A DNA stretch of 64,000 bases from Acidobacteriaceae bacterium (GCA_003134855.1 PLCS01000007.1:381011-445010); one strand, 5' to 3'. Counted from the first letter of the stretch, positions 39,079 to 48,880 are shown. The notes: a model not told the origin generated them from the letters alone. Translations and numbers: made by a program.

Positions 39079-40491
39079 ATGGCAGTCGAATTGAAAGACA
39101 ACCCGAAGCTCGATCCAGCGACTGGCGAGTACCGCGTCATAGCGCCGGGGCAGAGCTTTCGCTCGGTTACCGAGAAGATCACGCGCATCGTGCTCACGCC
39201 TACTACGCCACTGGGCTGGTTTGCTCTGTTCGGCGTGGCCGGCGCGGTGGCGACCGCGCTGCTGGTGGCGGTGACCTGGCTCTTTCTCGTCGGCGTAGGC
39301 ATCTGGGGCATCACCCAGCCGGTGGCCTGGGGCTTTGCGATTATCAACTTCGTCTGGTGGATCGGCATCGGCCATGCCGGCACGCTGATCTCGGCGATCC
39401 TACTGCTCTTCAAGCAGGGCTGGCGCAACTCCATCAACAGATTCGCGGAGGCCATGACCATCTTCGCCGTGGTCTGCGCCGGAATGTTCCCGCTGATTCA
39501 TGTGGGCCGTCCGTGGCTGGCGTACTGGATGCTGCCGGTTCCTCTCACGATGAACGTGTGGCCGCAGTTCCGTTCGCCGCTGCTGTGGGATGTCTTCGCG
39601 GTCTCGACCTACGCGATAATCTCGGTGGTCTTCTGGTACATCGGCATGGTTCCCGACTTCGGCACCATGCGCGATCGCGCCGAATCGAAGCTGGCCAAGT
39701 ATGCCTATGGCCTCTGCTCGCTGGGCTGGCGCGGCTCGGCGCGCCATTGGGCGCGCTACGAGACGTCTTCGCTACTGCTGGCAGGCCTGGCCACGCCGCT
39801 GGTGCTCTCGGTGCATACGGTGATCAGCTTTGACTTCGCGGTGGCCGTGCTGCCCGGCTGGCACACGACAATCTTCCCGCCGTACTTTGTCGCCGGCGCG
39901 ATTTATTCCGGCTTTGCCATGGTGCTCACGCTGGCCATTCCGCTGCGCAAGTTCTATCACCTGGAGAGCCTGGTCACCGAGCGGCACATCGACAACATGG
40001 GCAAGGTGATGCTGGCCACTGGCTTTATTGTGGCCTATGGCTACGCGATGGAAGTCTTCATGGCCTGGTACTCGGCCTCGCACTGGGAGGCCTTCATGAT
40101 GTGGAACCGCATGTTCGGGCCGATGGGCTGGGCCTACTGGGTGCTGGTCACCTGCAACCTGGCGATTCCGCTGACAACGCTGTGGTCGCGCAAGCTGCGC
40201 ACGAACATGGCCTTCATGTTCTTGCTCTCCATCGTGGTGAACACGGGCATGTGGTTTGAGCGCTTCGTCATTATCGTGACCAGCCTCTACCGCGACTTCC
40301 TGCCCTCGTCGTGGGGAACGTACCGCGCCACCAAGTGGGACTATATGACGTATGTGGGCACGCTGGGATTGTTCACGGCGCTGTTCCTGTTGTTTGTGCG
40401 CTTCCTGCCCATGATACCGATGTCTGAAATTCGCACCATGCTGCCGGGCGCGAAGATTACGCCCAAGAAGGCGGCGGAGGCTGGTGACTGA
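39079..40491 (+). CDS. actC: Alternative complex III subunit ActC, NrfD-like quinol-binding membrane protein
   Basis: 470 residues of the NrfD/PsrC family with about ten transmembrane helices, thought to bind menaquinol. Seen: GWFALFGVAGAVATALLVAV, GIWGITQPVAWGFAIINFVW, WIGIGHAGTLISAILLLF, FPLIHVGRPWLAYWM, GMWFERFVII and a cytosolic tail. It follows actB by 66 bp, which hold a GTGAAGAAGTGA-like tandem repeat, and overlaps actD by one base. Confidence 0.96.
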   Translation: MAVELKDNPKLDPATGEYRVIAPGQSFRSVTEKITRIVLTPTTPLGWFALFGVAGAVATALLVAVTWLFLVGVGIWGITQPVAWGFAIINFVWWIGIGHAGTLISAILLLFKQGWRNSINRFAEAMTIFAVVCAGMFPLIHVGRPWLAYWMLPVPLTMNVWPQFRSPLLWDVFAVSTYAIISVVFWYIGMVPDFGTMRDRAESKLAKYAYGLCSLGWRGSARHWARYETSSLLLAGLATPLVLSVHTVISFDFAVAVLPGWHTTIFPPYFVAGAIYSGFAMVLTLAIPLRKFYHLESLVTERHIDNMGKVMLATGFIVAYGYAMEVFMAWYSASHWEAFMMWNRMFGPMGWAYWVLVTCNLAIPLTTLWSRKLRTNMAFMFLLSIVVNTGMWFERFVIIVTSLYRDFLPSSWGTYRATKWDYMTYVGTLGLFTALFLLFVRFLPMIPMSEIRTMLPGAKITPKKAAEAGD

Positions 40492-41033
40492 TGGCCCCAC
40501 GCGAAGGAACCTACGGCCTGCTGGCCGAATTCGATACGCCGGGCGACCTGATCCGCGCCGCGCAACAGGCGCGGCTGGACGGCTGGCGGCGCATGGATTG
40601 CTACACGCCTTATCCTGTCGAAGAGGTAGCCGAGGCCATCGGCTTTCATCGCAACAAGGTGCCGCTGGTGACGCTAATCGGCGGATTGATGGGATTGGCG
40701 GCGATGTTTCTGCTGGAGGTCTGGATCTCGGTGTGGGCCTATCCGCTGAATATCGGCGGGCGTCCGACGTATTCATGGCCGGCTTTCATCGTGCCCGCGT
40801 ACGAGTGGACGATTTTGTTTGCGGGATTGTCGGCGGCCTTCGGGATGCTAGCGCTGAATGGATTGCCGGCGCTCTATCATCCGCTCTTCAACGCGCCCAA
40901 CTTTTGTGACGGAGCGACGACGGACAAGTTCTTCCTTTGCCTGGAGGCGCTCGATCCCAAGTTTGATTTGGTCGAAGCGAAGAAGTATTTGCAGAGCTTT
41001 CAGCCGGTCTCGGTGGTGGAGGTGGAGTACTGA
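40491..41033 (+). CDS. actD: Alternative complex III subunit ActD (DUF3341)
   Basis: A 180-residue membrane subunit. The cytosolic N-terminus (GLLAEFDTPGDLIRAAQQAR, MDCYTPYPVEEV) is followed by two helices (PLVTLIGGLMGLAAMFLLEV and AFIVPAYEWTILFAGLSAAF) and NGLPALYHPLFN. This is the DUF3341 family typical of act operons. It overlaps actC by 1 bp and actE by 1 bp (TGATG), so translation is probably coupled. Confidence 0.94.
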   Translation: MAPREGTYGLLAEFDTPGDLIRAAQQARLDGWRRMDCYTPYPVEEVAEAIGFHRNKVPLVTLIGGLMGLAAMFLLEVWISVWAYPLNIGGRPTYSWPAFIVPAYEWTILFAGLSAAFGMLALNGLPALYHPLFNAPNFCDGATTDKFFLCLEALDPKFDLVEAKKYLQSFQPVSVVEVEY

Positions 41034-41920
41034 TGATGGAGAGCCGCCTCAAAAACATGGAACAGGGATCAGGGATCAGGGATCAGGCTCCGTGCCCCAT
41101 CCTTTCTGTCATCCTGAGCGCAGCGCAGCGGAGTCGAAGGACCTGCTTCTTGCCTTTCTGGCAAAAGGGCGGGAAACCACTGGCATTCGCATGCATATCG
41201 GCAATGCTCCTCGCTGCCGGCTGCCGCCAGGACATGCAGGACCAGCCCAAGATCCGCTCGCAGCGCGGCTCGGAGGTCTTCGCCGATCATCGCGGCGCGC
41301 GTCCGCAGGTAGCCAACACGGTGGCCCGCGGACAATTGCATGATGACCGCTACTTCTATACCGGCGTGGTTCAGGCCGCCGACGGCTACCGCGAAGAGAA
41401 GAACGAGATGCCCTTTCCGGTGACGCTCGATGTGCTCAAGCGCGGGCAGGAGCGCTTCAACATTTATTGCTCGCCCTGCCATTCGCGGGTGGGCAACGGG
41501 CTGGGCGAGATTGTGCAGCGCGGCTACAAGCCGGCCGCCAATTATCACGATCAGGTGCGGTTGTCGCAGCCCATTTCGCACTACTTTTATGTGATGACGC
41601 ACGGCTACGGAGCGATGCCGGATTACTCGGCGCAACTGACGCCGGTGGATCGCTGGGCGGTGGCGGCCTATATTCGCGCCTTGCAGTTGAGCCAGGCGGC
41701 CAAGGTCGAAGACGTTCCTTCGGGCGTGCCGGTGCGCAGCCTGAAAGAGATTGCGCAGGAACAACATTTGCCGGAGGGCTTTGCGGAGCCGTGGACGCTG
41801 CCGGCGACGGCTGTTCAGGCGCTTCCGAACGATGTGAAACAGGGCAACCCGGCGCTGGCTCCGACTGGTCCTGCTGACACGAAGATTACGATTCCACAAA
41901 GTAAACCGGCCGCGCACTAG
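41033..41920 (+). CDS. actE: Alternative complex III subunit ActE, cytochrome c, with repeat-derived leader
   Basis: A 295-residue monoheme lipoprotein. ATG 41033 overlaps the actD stop; no ATG, GTG or TTG in frame lies closer to the signal sequence than ATG 41057. Residues about 11-50 are encoded by interspersed repeats (GGGATCA array and a palindromic element, 41062-41180). The hydrophobic core PLAFACISAMLLAAGC ends in a lipobox with Cys64. The heme site is CSPCH with the downstream Met in YGAMPDYSAQL. The C-terminus is Pro/Ala-rich. The rest of the protein is normal for ActE, so the repeat appears to have been captured in the leader. Confidence 0.9.
   Translation: MMESRLKNMEQGSGIRDQAPCPILSVILSAAQRSRRTCFLPFWQKGGKPLAFACISAMLLAAGCRQDMQDQPKIRSQRGSEVFADHRGARPQVANTVARGQLHDDRYFYTGVVQAADGYREEKNEMPFPVTLDVLKRGQERFNIYCSPCHSRVGNGLGEIVQRGYKPAANYHDQVRLSQPISHYFYVMTHGYGAMPDYSAQLTPVDRWAVAAYIRALQLSQAAKVEDVPSGVPVRSLKEIAQEQHLPEGFAEPWTLPATAVQALPNDVKQGNPALAPTGPADTKITIPQSKPAAH
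41062..41180 (-). repeat. Repeat block inside the actE leader
   Basis: A GGGATCA tandem array (about 41064-41088) is followed by GTGCCCCATCCTTTC (41092-41106). Then comes a second type of element beginning TGTCATCCTGAGCGCAGCG, and finally GGCAAAAGGGCGGGAAACCA. Its outer parts match the palindromic intergenic family in reverse (the inverse of GGTTTCCCACCCTT and GGATGGGGCAC). It is read through by actE. Confidence 0.7.
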
Positions 41921-41953
41921 GGATTAAGGGACTAGGGATAAAGGACGAACGGA

Positions 41954-43234
41954 ATGGCTCACGAGACGCACGCCAACACGCTTCCTGCCGATCTCGGCGC
42001 ACCGGCCTTTGTGGACGGCTGGAGAACGCGCGCGTTGACGGTCGCGTTGGTCTTCTCGGTGATCGCCGCCGGCCTGGCCGTGGCCGACAAATCCATCGAT
42101 CATCTGCTGCGCGCATGGCTGCTCGGCCTGATGCTCACCTTTGGCTTCGCGGTGGGCGGGCTGGCTTTGCTGATGCTTCAATACTGCACGGGAGGCAAGT
42201 GGGGCCTGCTGTTGCGCCGGCCTCTGGAAGCGATGAGCCGCACGCTGCCGCTGGTCTTCCTTTATTGGTGCGTGATCGCCATACCGGCATCGATGAAGAA
42301 GCTCTACCTGTGGGCCGCGGTCACTGACGTGAACGCGGCGCTCAAATCGGGATGGATCAACGAGGTTCAGGCCCACGCAATCGAATTCAAAAGGCCGATG
42401 CTGAATCCGGAGACCTTCATAATTGTAAGCGTTGTATGCTTTGTAATTTGGGGTTACTACGCTTGGCGGCTCAATTCGCTGGGACTCGAACGAGATGCGG
42501 CTTCCCCCGCCACCACGCCCGAATGGATCAAGCGACTGGAAAACATCAGTGGCCCCGGCCTCGTGGTCTACGCGATTACCATGAGCGCCGCGGCCATCTA
42601 CTGGGTCATGTCGCTCGATCCCACGTGGTACTCGTCGGTCTACGGCCTGCTCTTTCTGGTCGGGCAGATCTACTCGGTGCTGGCGCTCTCAATCATTGTT
42701 GTGATTTCGCTCTCGAAGGCCGAGCCATTCAAGACGATTCTTCGCCAGACCGAGCAGCACGACCTGGGCAAATTCGCTTTTGCATTTGTCATGCTGAACA
42801 TCTATCTGGCATTCGGGCAGTTCCTCATCATCTGGTCGGGAAATTTGCCGGAAGAGATTCCCTGGTACCTGGACCGCATTCGCGGCCACTGGGGCGTCAT
42901 TGTCACACTCGATTTCATCTTTCACTGGCTGATTCCGTTCACGCTCCTGCTCTCGCGCGATTTGAAGCGCAATAAAAAACGATTGGTCTGGGTTTGCCAG
43001 TGGATGGTCTTCGCGAGAGCATTCGATTTGTTTTGGCTGATCGAGCCCAACTTCAAGGACGCGGCGCGCAACCTGCATTTCAGTTGGGGAATTCTCGAAT
43101 ACGTGGCTGTACCTGTTGCGATGATTGCTATTTGGGTTGCCTACTTCTGCACGCAGTTGAAGACGCGCCCGCTGGTGCAGACCAACGATCCGCACGTGGC
43201 GGAGATTCTGGAGGCGGAGCATGTCCACGCATAA
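41954..43234 (+). CDS. actF: Alternative complex III subunit ActF
   Basis: A 426-residue multi-spanning membrane protein, a divergent NrfD-like partner of ActC. Helices are visible at ALTVALVFSVIAAGLAVAD, AWLLGLMLTFGFAVGGLALL, LPLVFLYWCVIAIPA, FIIVSVVCFVIWGYYAWRL, LVVYAITMSAAAIYWVMSL, VYGLLFLVGQIYSVLALSII and later. It follows actE by 33 bp that carry a GGGACTA-type micro-repeat (41920-41945), and overlaps the next gene by 14 bp. Confidence 0.94.
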   Translation: MAHETHANTLPADLGAPAFVDGWRTRALTVALVFSVIAAGLAVADKSIDHLLRAWLLGLMLTFGFAVGGLALLMLQYCTGGKWGLLLRRPLEAMSRTLPLVFLYWCVIAIPASMKKLYLWAAVTDVNAALKSGWINEVQAHAIEFKRPMLNPETFIIVSVVCFVIWGYYAWRLNSLGLERDAASPATTPEWIKRLENISGPGLVVYAITMSAAAIYWVMSLDPTWYSSVYGLLFLVGQIYSVLALSIIVVISLSKAEPFKTILRQTEQHDLGKFAFAFVMLNIYLAFGQFLIIWSGNLPEEIPWYLDRIRGHWGVIVTLDFIFHWLIPFTLLLSRDLKRNKKRLVWVCQWMVFARAFDLFWLIEPNFKDAARNLHFSWGILEYVAVPVAMIAIWVAYFCTQLKTRPLVQTNDPHVAEILEAEHVHA

Positions 43235-43862
43235 GAACGATGGCTCGGATCATGGCCTCTGGCAAGAGCCGGAAGATCACTCACCCGAAGAGATCGACCG
43301 CTCGAAAGGCTACGAGGCGACGGATGTGCGCATCTCGGGTGTTGTCGTCTTCATCATTGCGCTGAGCATCTTCGCGGTGGTGACGGCGGTGCTGGCTTAT
43401 GGAGTCGGCAAGGTGCTGGATGCGCGCATGAACAAGGAAGACGGGCCGCTGAGCAGATGGGCGCATCCGGTGGATGTGCGTCCGTTGGGCAACATGGCCT
43501 CCAACCCTGAAATGCAAAGCAAGATGGCGGAGATGACGCAGAGTTTTCCCGTGCCGCGCGTGCAGACCGATGACGGCAACCAGGATGTGGCCGACCTGCA
43601 TTTGCGCGAGGATCTGTTGCTGAACAACTACAGTTGGGTGGATTCGTCGCAGGGCAAGGTTCGAATTCCGATTGATCGCGCGATGGAGTTGCTTGCCGAG
43701 CGCGGACTTCCGGTGGCGCCGGCGGCGGAACAGGCGCCGTTGATGACCGGGGACAAGAAGCCTGTGATGGCCGTGCCGCTGACCAATGGATTTGCGCGCA
43801 CCGGCTATGAGCTGGATCAGGCTGCGGCTGTTGCGCATGGACGTACGGAGCAGCGCAAGTAG
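43221..43862 (+). CDS. Single-helix membrane protein of the ACIII operon
   Basis: 213 residues, no recognised family. An acidic N-terminus (DHSPEEIDRSKGYEATDVRI) precedes one transmembrane helix at about 39-62 (SGVVVFIIALSIFAVVTAVL). The outer part has MASNPEMQSKMAEMT, LHLREDLLLNNYSWVDSSQG and IPIDRAMELLAERGLPVA. The motif with LRxxExxxLxxY.W.D and VRIPIDRAM is seen in acidobacterial proteins next to ACIII/oxidase genes, where it may help assembly or act as an extra (ActG-like) subunit; that is inference. It overlaps actF by 14 bp. Confidence 0.85.
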   Translation: MSTHKNDGSDHGLWQEPEDHSPEEIDRSKGYEATDVRISGVVVFIIALSIFAVVTAVLAYGVGKVLDARMNKEDGPLSRWAHPVDVRPLGNMASNPEMQSKMAEMTQSFPVPRVQTDDGNQDVADLHLREDLLLNNYSWVDSSQGKVRIPIDRAMELLAERGLPVAPAAEQAPLMTGDKKPVMAVPLTNGFARTGYELDQAAAVAHGRTEQRK

Positions 43863-43879
43863 AGAGGGATGAACGGAGC

Positions 43880-43940
43880 GGGGCTGAGGTTCGTGGTTTC
43901 CCATCCTTTTCGCAAAGAGCGCGAAAAGGATGGGGCACGG
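43880..43940 (+). repeat. Palindromic intergenic repeat, copy B
   Basis: GGCTGAGGTTCGTGGTTTC leads into a perfect 13-bp stem, CCATCCTTTTCGC (43901-43913) and GCGAAAAGGATGG (43921-43933), and ends GGGCACGG. It lies between the unknown operon gene and sco. Confidence 0.8.
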
Positions 43941-43978
43941 AGCATTTGTTGGGACAGAGCGTAAGGAAAGAAGGCATC

Positions 43979-44893
43979 ATGCAAGGCACAGAGAGAATGC
44001 GGAGAAGCTGGCGAGGCGCGGGGTTGATCGTGGCCGCGATGGCGGTCTGTTGTTCTGTGATGCCGTTGGCGCGGGCACAGGTCTCGCGCTACGACGAGAA
44101 GCAGATGGCGCCGGTGAGCGACAAGCCGCCGGCGATCCTGAACAAAGTTGGAATTGCGCAGCGGCTGAATGAACAGCTCCCCCTCGCGCTCACCTTCACC
44201 GACGACGCGGGCCAGCAGGTGCAACTGGCCAGCTACTTCGGCAAGAAGCCGGCGATACTGGCGCTGGTCTACTATCAGTGCCCCATGCTCTGCTCGGAGG
44301 AATTGAACGGCCTGACGAGCGCCTTGCAGATGGTGAGCTTCGTTCCCGGCAAGGACTTCAGCGTGATCGTGGTGAGCATCGATCCCACCGAGGGTACGGT
44401 GCTGGCCGCGGCCAAGAAGCGCATTTACCTGAGGCGCTACGGCCATCCGGAGACAGCGGCGGGCTGGCACTTCATGACCGGCACGCAGGCGAACATCGAC
44501 GCGCTCACCAAAGCGGTGGGCTTCGGCTACGTGAAGATTCCCGGGCCGGATGGAAGGCTCACGCAATTTGCGCACGCCAGCGCGATTCAGATCGTGACGC
44601 CCGAGGGCAAGCTCGCTCAGTACTACATGGGCGTTGAGTACTCGCCCAAGGATTTGCGGCTGGGGCTGGTCGAGGCTTCGGCCAATCGCATCGGCTCGCC
44701 GGTGGACAACATTCTGACCTACTGCTACCACTACGATCCGCAGACCAACAAGCACTCGCTGATCGTGGCGCGGGTGGTGCAGATGGGCGGGTTTGTAACC
44801 TTCGTGACGCTGGGCGGATTCATGCTGGTGATGTTTCGCCGGGACGCGCGCAAGGACGATAAGCCAGGGACTGACAAAAAGGTGAACGGATAA
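43979..44893 (+). CDS. Sco1/SenC-family copper chaperone
   Basis: A 304-residue periplasmic thioredoxin-like protein that delivers copper to the CuA centre of oxidase subunit II. ATG 43979 has AAGGAAAGAAGG upstream. Signal or anchor segment: GAGLIVAAMAVCCSVMPLA (13-32). The copper motif CPMLC is at 101-105; VVSIDPTEGT and FAHASAIQIVTPEG supply the conserved Asp and His. A second helix lies near the C-terminus (GGFVTFVTLGGFMLVMF). It directly precedes coxB by 4 bp. Confidence 0.94.
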   Translation: MQGTERMRRSWRGAGLIVAAMAVCCSVMPLARAQVSRYDEKQMAPVSDKPPAILNKVGIAQRLNEQLPLALTFTDDAGQQVQLASYFGKKPAILALVYYQCPMLCSEELNGLTSALQMVSFVPGKDFSVIVVSIDPTEGTVLAAAKKRIYLRRYGHPETAAGWHFMTGTQANIDALTKAVGFGYVKIPGPDGRLTQFAHASAIQIVTPEGKLAQYYMGVEYSPKDLRLGLVEASANRIGSPVDNILTYCYHYDPQTNKHSLIVARVVQMGGFVTFVTLGGFMLVMFRRDARKDDKPGTDKKVNG

Positions 44894-44897
44894 CGGA

Positions 44898-45974
44898 ATG
44901 AACCATATTAGTCCAACAATCTGGCAGTTTCTCGTCAAGTGGCTGACGAACTTCGCGCTCTTTCCGCCGGAGGCCTCGAAGATTGCGCCGCAGATGGACG
45001 CGCTGCTTTTCTTTATGGTGTTGGTGAGTTTGATCGGACTGACGATTGTGGTTCTGCTGATCGTGAGCTTCTCGATTCTCTACAACAAGAAGCGCCATCC
45101 GGTAGCCGTGCAGGTCGAAGGCTCGACATTGCTGGAAGCAACATGGACCATCATTCCGCTGGGCCTGTTCCTGGTGATGTTCGTATGGGGCGCGCTGATT
45201 TATTTTCGCGTCTATACGCCGCCGGCCAACTCCATGAACATCTACGTGGTGGGCAAGCAGTGGATGTGGAAGGCCGAGCATCCGGGCGGGCAGCATGAGA
45301 TCAACGCGCTGCACGTGCCCACGGGCCGCGCCGTGCAGTTGACGCTGATTTCGCAGGATGTTTTTCACAGCTTTTCCGTTCCAGCCTTCCGCGTGAAGCG
45401 CGAGGCGATTCCCGGGCGCTATACAACGGTGTGGTTTGAAGCCACCGTGCCCGGCACCTATCACCTCTTCTGCACGCAGTACTGCGGCACCAACCACTCG
45501 CAGATGACCGGAGACATTGTGGTGATGACGCCGGAGGATTTTCGCAAGTGGCTGGCCAGCTCGACCAGTGGTGCATCGCTGGCGCAGAATGGCGAGCGGC
45601 TCTTTGCGAGCTTGAGTTGCGCCGCCTGCCACAACACGCGCCCCGATGCGCGCGGTCCGAATCTGTCCGGCGTCTACGGTGCTAAACTGCCGCTGGCAAG
45701 CGGCGGGACCGTGATCGCCGACGATGCTTACCTGCGCGAGGCGATTCTGAATCCATCGCAGCACGTGACCCAGGGCTACGCGCCCATCATGCCCACTTAT
45801 CAGGGGCAGATCAGCGAAGAGGGAGTGATCGCGCTGCTTGAATACATCAAGAACCTCGACTCCGATTATCGCGTCCAGCAGACGCTGAATACGACCGATA
45901 TGCTGCCGGGGAGCGAAGGCAAAGCGCCCGCCGCCGAAAAAGCACCCGCCTCGAAAGGAACGGTGAAGCCATGA
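44898..45974 (+). CDS. coxB: Cytochrome c oxidase subunit II fused to cytochrome c (caa3 type)
   Basis: Accepts electrons at CuA and passes them to subunit I. 358 residues: two N-terminal helices (about 36-62 and 82-104), a cupredoxin domain with CuA ligands H157, C192, C196, H200 and M203, then a fused cytochrome c domain with CAACH at 241-245 and the Met ligand near [10 protein letters not shown]. The fusion makes this a caa3-type enzyme, like that paired with ACIII in Rhodothermus. It overlaps coxA by 4 bp. Confidence 0.97.
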   Translation: MNHISPTIWQFLVKWLTNFALFPPEASKIAPQMDALLFFMVLVSLIGLTIVVLLIVSFSILYNKKRHPVAVQVEGSTLLEATWTIIPLGLFLVMFVWGALIYFRVYTPPANSMNIYVVGKQWMWKAEHPGGQHEINALHVPTGRAVQLTLISQDVFHSFSVPAFRVKREAIPGRYTTVWFEATVPGTYHLFCTQYCGTNHSQMTGDIVVMTPEDFRKWLASSTSGASLAQNGERLFASLSCAACHNTRPDARGPNLSGVYGAKLPLASGGTVIADDAYLREAILNPSQHVTQGYAPIMPTYQGQISEEGVIALLEYIKNLDSDYRVQQTLNTTDMLPGSEGKAPAAEKAPASKGTVKP

Positions 45975-47650
45975 GTACCAACGCCATCATCAGTCTTCCC
46001 GATCAATCGACGGCGCGGATTCCCAAGGATAACTTCATCACGCGGGAGAACGGCCTGCTCAGCTGGCTGCTGACCGGCGACCACAAGCGGATTGCGATTC
46101 TCTACCTGATCTCAATCACATTCTTCTTCTTTATAGGCGGCGCATTGGCGGGGCTGATCCGCCTGGAGCTGCTGACGCCGCAAACCGATCTGATGGCCAC
46201 CGACACCTATAACAAGGTGTTCACGATGCATGGCATCATCATGATCTTCTTCTTCCTGGTGCCGTCGGTGCCGGCCACGCTGGGGAATTTTTTCATCCCC
46301 ATGATGATCGGCGCCAAGGACCTGGCGCTGCCCAAGATCAACCTGCTCAGCTGGTATCTCTACATGGCGGGCGGCATTCTGGCCGTTTACACAATGGCCT
46401 CCGGCGGCGTGGATACGGGCTGGACCTTCACTACGCCGCTGTCCACACACTATGTGAACACCAACGTGCTGACTACCGGTCTGGCAGTTTTCGTGGCCGG
46501 CTTCAGTTCGATCCTCACTGGGTTGAACTTCATCGTCACCATCCACAAGATGCGCGCGCCCGGCATGACCTGGTTCCGGCTGCCGCTGTTTATCTGGGCG
46601 CACTATGCGGCCAGCATTCTGATGGTGCTGGCGACGCCGGTGGTGGCCATCGCGATCGTACTGGTAGCGCTGGAGCGCACCTTCGGCATCGGCGTCTTCG
46701 ATCCCATCAAGGGCGGCGATCCGCTGTTGTTTCAACACCTCTTCTGGTTCTATTCGCATCCCGCCGTTTACATCATGATTCTGCCGGGAATGGGCGTGAT
46801 ATCCGAAGTGATTTCGACCTTCAGCCGCAAACGCATCTTCGGTTACACGGCGGTGGCCTTCTCCTCGGTGGCCATCGCGGTCTTCGGTTTCTTCGTCTGG
46901 GCGCACCACATGTTCATCATGGGCATCTCGAATTACGCGGTGCTGGTCTTCTCATTGCTCACCATGCTGGTGGCCGTGCCCTCGGCGATCAAAATTTTCA
47001 ATTGGACCTTCACGCTTTACAAGGGTTCCATCACCTTTGAAACGCCGATGATATACGCCTTCGGCTTCCTGGGCCTGTTCACCATCGGCGGCATGACCGG
47101 CGTCTTCCTCGGCGCTTCGGGCACAGACATTCACCTGACCGAGACCTACTTCATCGTCGCCCATTTTCATTTCGTCATGGTGGGCGGAATGCTGATGGCC
47201 TTTCTCTCGGGTATTCACTTCTGGTGGCCCAAAATCACCGGGCGAATGTATCCGGAAAAGATCTCGCAATTTGCTGCCGTGGTCACCTTCATCGGCTTCA
47301 ACCTGACATTCTTCCCGCAATTCATTCTGGGCGTGCTGGGCATGCCGCGGCGCTACGCATCCTATCCGCCGGAGTTCCAGGTGCTGAATGTCTTCTCGAC
47401 CGCGGGCGCGACCATTCTGGGCGTGGGCTACCTGCTGCCGGTGCTCTACCTGATCTGGTCGCTCAAGTACGGTGCCATTGCGGGCAACAATCCATGGCAG
47501 GCGACGGGCCTGGAGTGGCAGACGCAGTCGCCGCCGCTGACCGAGAACTTTGCGGTGATGCCCATCATGGACCACGAAGCCTACGACTATGAGTGGCTGG
47601 AGCAACAGCAGCAGGCCCATAAAGAATCGGAGGCGACCCATGCCGGATAA
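45971..47650 (+). CDS. coxA: Cytochrome c oxidase subunit I (A2-type heme-copper oxidase)
   Basis: The catalytic oxygen-reducing and proton-pumping subunit, 559 residues, twelve helices. Key residues: heme a ligand in [12 protein letters not shown], active-site [16 protein letters not shown] (about 258-273), CuB His pair in WAHHMF (about 312-313), and heme ligands in [10 protein letters not shown] (about 398-400). The helix VI motif is YSHPAVY rather than HPEVY, so the D-channel Glu is replaced and the YS pair of A2-subclass oxidases is present. It overlaps coxC by 11 bp. Confidence 0.98.
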   Translation: MSTNAIISLPDQSTARIPKDNFITRENGLLSWLLTGDHKRIAILYLISITFFFFIGGALAGLIRLELLTPQTDLMATDTYNKVFTMHGIIMIFFFLVPSVPATLGNFFIPMMIGAKDLALPKINLLSWYLYMAGGILAVYTMASGGVDTGWTFTTPLSTHYVNTNVLTTGLAVFVAGFSSILTGLNFIVTIHKMRAPGMTWFRLPLFIWAHYAASILMVLATPVVAIAIVLVALERTFGIGVFDPIKGGDPLLFQHLFWFYSHPAVYIMILPGMGVISEVISTFSRKRIFGYTAVAFSSVAIAVFGFFVWAHHMFIMGISNYAVLVFSLLTMLVAVPSAIKIFNWTFTLYKGSITFETPMIYAFGFLGLFTIGGMTGVFLGASGTDIHLTETYFIVAHFHFVMVGGMLMAFLSGIHFWWPKITGRMYPEKISQFAAVVTFIGFNLTFFPQFILGVLGMPRRYASYPPEFQVLNVFSTAGATILGVGYLLPVLYLIWSLKYGAIAGNNPWQATGLEWQTQSPPLTENFAVMPIMDHEAYDYEWLEQQQQAHKESEATHAG

Positions 47651-48431
47651 TCCTGTGACTTCCCAGGGCGCCTCGGGAGCTGCAAAACACGCTGGCAGTG
47701 CTGACAATGCTGACATTTTGCACGCCGGGCACCCTCCCTATCTGCGCCATCACTTCAATTCGACCGAGCAGCAGGCCGACACCGCCAACTTCGCCATGTG
47801 GCTTTTTCTGCTAACCGAAGTCATGTTCTTCGGCGGCCTCTTCACTGCTTACCTGATCTACCGCAACTGGTATTACCCGGCCTTCGTCGCCGGCTCGCAC
47901 CAGTTGAATGTGGTTTGGGGCACGACGAATACGTTTGTGCTGATCCTCTCCAGTTTCACGATGGCCATGGGCGTCTGGTGCGCGGAGACGCGGCGCAGGA
48001 AAGGGCTGGTGCTCTGCCTGACGCTCACCTTCATTCTGGGGTTGTGCTTCCTGGGCATTAAGACCATCGAGTACCGCGAGAAGATCGAGATGCATCACGT
48101 TCCCGGCTTCCACTACAGCCTGCAATCGTTCCTCGATCCCGCATCCAACCCCGAAGTCTTCAAGGAATATCACGACCAGCCGCTGGCGCTGGACATGGCG
48201 CGCCACACGGAGATTTATTTCTCGCTCTACTTCCTGATGACCGGCATGCACGCGCTGCACATGATCATCGGCATCGGAATTCTGGCATTCATGATCTTCC
48301 GCGCCCGCTCTGGGGCTTACACTGCGGGCCACGTGACGTTTGTGGAGAACTTCGGGCTTTACTGGCACTTTGTCGACATTGTCTGGATCTATCTCTTCGC
48401 ACTGCTCTACCTGATCAGCAGGCATCAGTAG
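47640..48431 (+). CDS. coxC: Cytochrome c oxidase subunit III
   Basis: 263 residues. ATG 47640 overlaps the coxA end and is preferred to an earlier in-frame start inside coxA. Helices include [77 protein letters not shown] and [19 protein letters not shown], the usual signatures of subunit III. The N-terminus is a 30-residue Gly/Ala/Asp-rich soluble tail. Confidence 0.96.
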   Translation: MPDNPVTSQGASGAAKHAGSADNADILHAGHPPYLRHHFNSTEQQADTANFAMWLFLLTEVMFFGGLFTAYLIYRNWYYPAFVAGSHQLNVVWGTTNTFVLILSSFTMAMGVWCAETRRRKGLVLCLTLTFILGLCFLGIKTIEYREKIEMHHVPGFHYSLQSFLDPASNPEVFKEYHDQPLALDMARHTEIYFSLYFLMTGMHALHMIIGIGILAFMIFRARSGAYTAGHVTFVENFGLYWHFVDIVWIYLFALLYLISRHQ

Positions 48432-48473
48432 AGACAGTGAAGAAGTGAACAGGGATCGATTGAGGAGTACGGC

Positions 48474-48782
48474 ATGAGCGAACCGAACGAACACGCGCAT
48501 CACATTGTCGGCCCCGGGGTCTATGTGGCCATTCTCTTCGCGCTGCTGATCGGCACCGCGCTGACGGTCTGGGCGTCGTTCATCGACCTTGGCCCGTGGA
48601 ATCCCATCATCGCGCTGGCCATCGCCACCAGCAAGGCCACGCTGGTGGTGCTCTTCTTCATGGGAGTGAAGTACAGCTCCAAGCTGACCAAACTGACCGT
48701 CTTCGCCGGCATCTTCACCTTCATGATTTTGATCTCGCTGACTTTGGCGGATTACATCAGTCGCGCGTGGGGAAGCTGGTAG
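48474..48782 (+). CDS. coxD: Cytochrome c oxidase subunit IV
   Basis: A small 102-residue membrane subunit with three helices: YVAILFALLIGTALTVWASF, PIIALAIATSKATLVVLFFM and LTVFAGIFTFMILISLTLAD. This is the prokaryotic COX4 (CtaF) pattern with ATSKATLVVLFFMG. It is the last gene of the operon, 42 bp after coxC; a GTGAAGAAGTGAA-type repeat lies in between. Confidence 0.93.
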   Translation: MSEPNEHAHHIVGPGVYVAILFALLIGTALTVWASFIDLGPWNPIIALAIATSKATLVVLFFMGVKYSSKLTKLTVFAGIFTFMILISLTLADYISRAWGSW

Positions 48783-48816
48783 CCACCTGCGGTGGAGCAG
48801 CCGGCGCTTGCGCGCC

Positions 48817-48880
48817 ATGGGGTTCGTGGTTTCCCACCCTAGCCGCAAAAACAAAAACGCGGCGAGGGTGGGGCACCCAG
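48817..48880 (+). repeat. Palindromic intergenic repeat, copy C
   Basis: GGGGTTCGTGGTTT then CCCACCCTAGCCGC (48833-48846) and GCGGCGAGGGTGGG (48859-48872) around the A-rich loop AAAAACAAAAAC, ending GGCACCCAGCG. The remaining 48883-49077 stretch has no recognisable signal. Confidence 0.85.
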
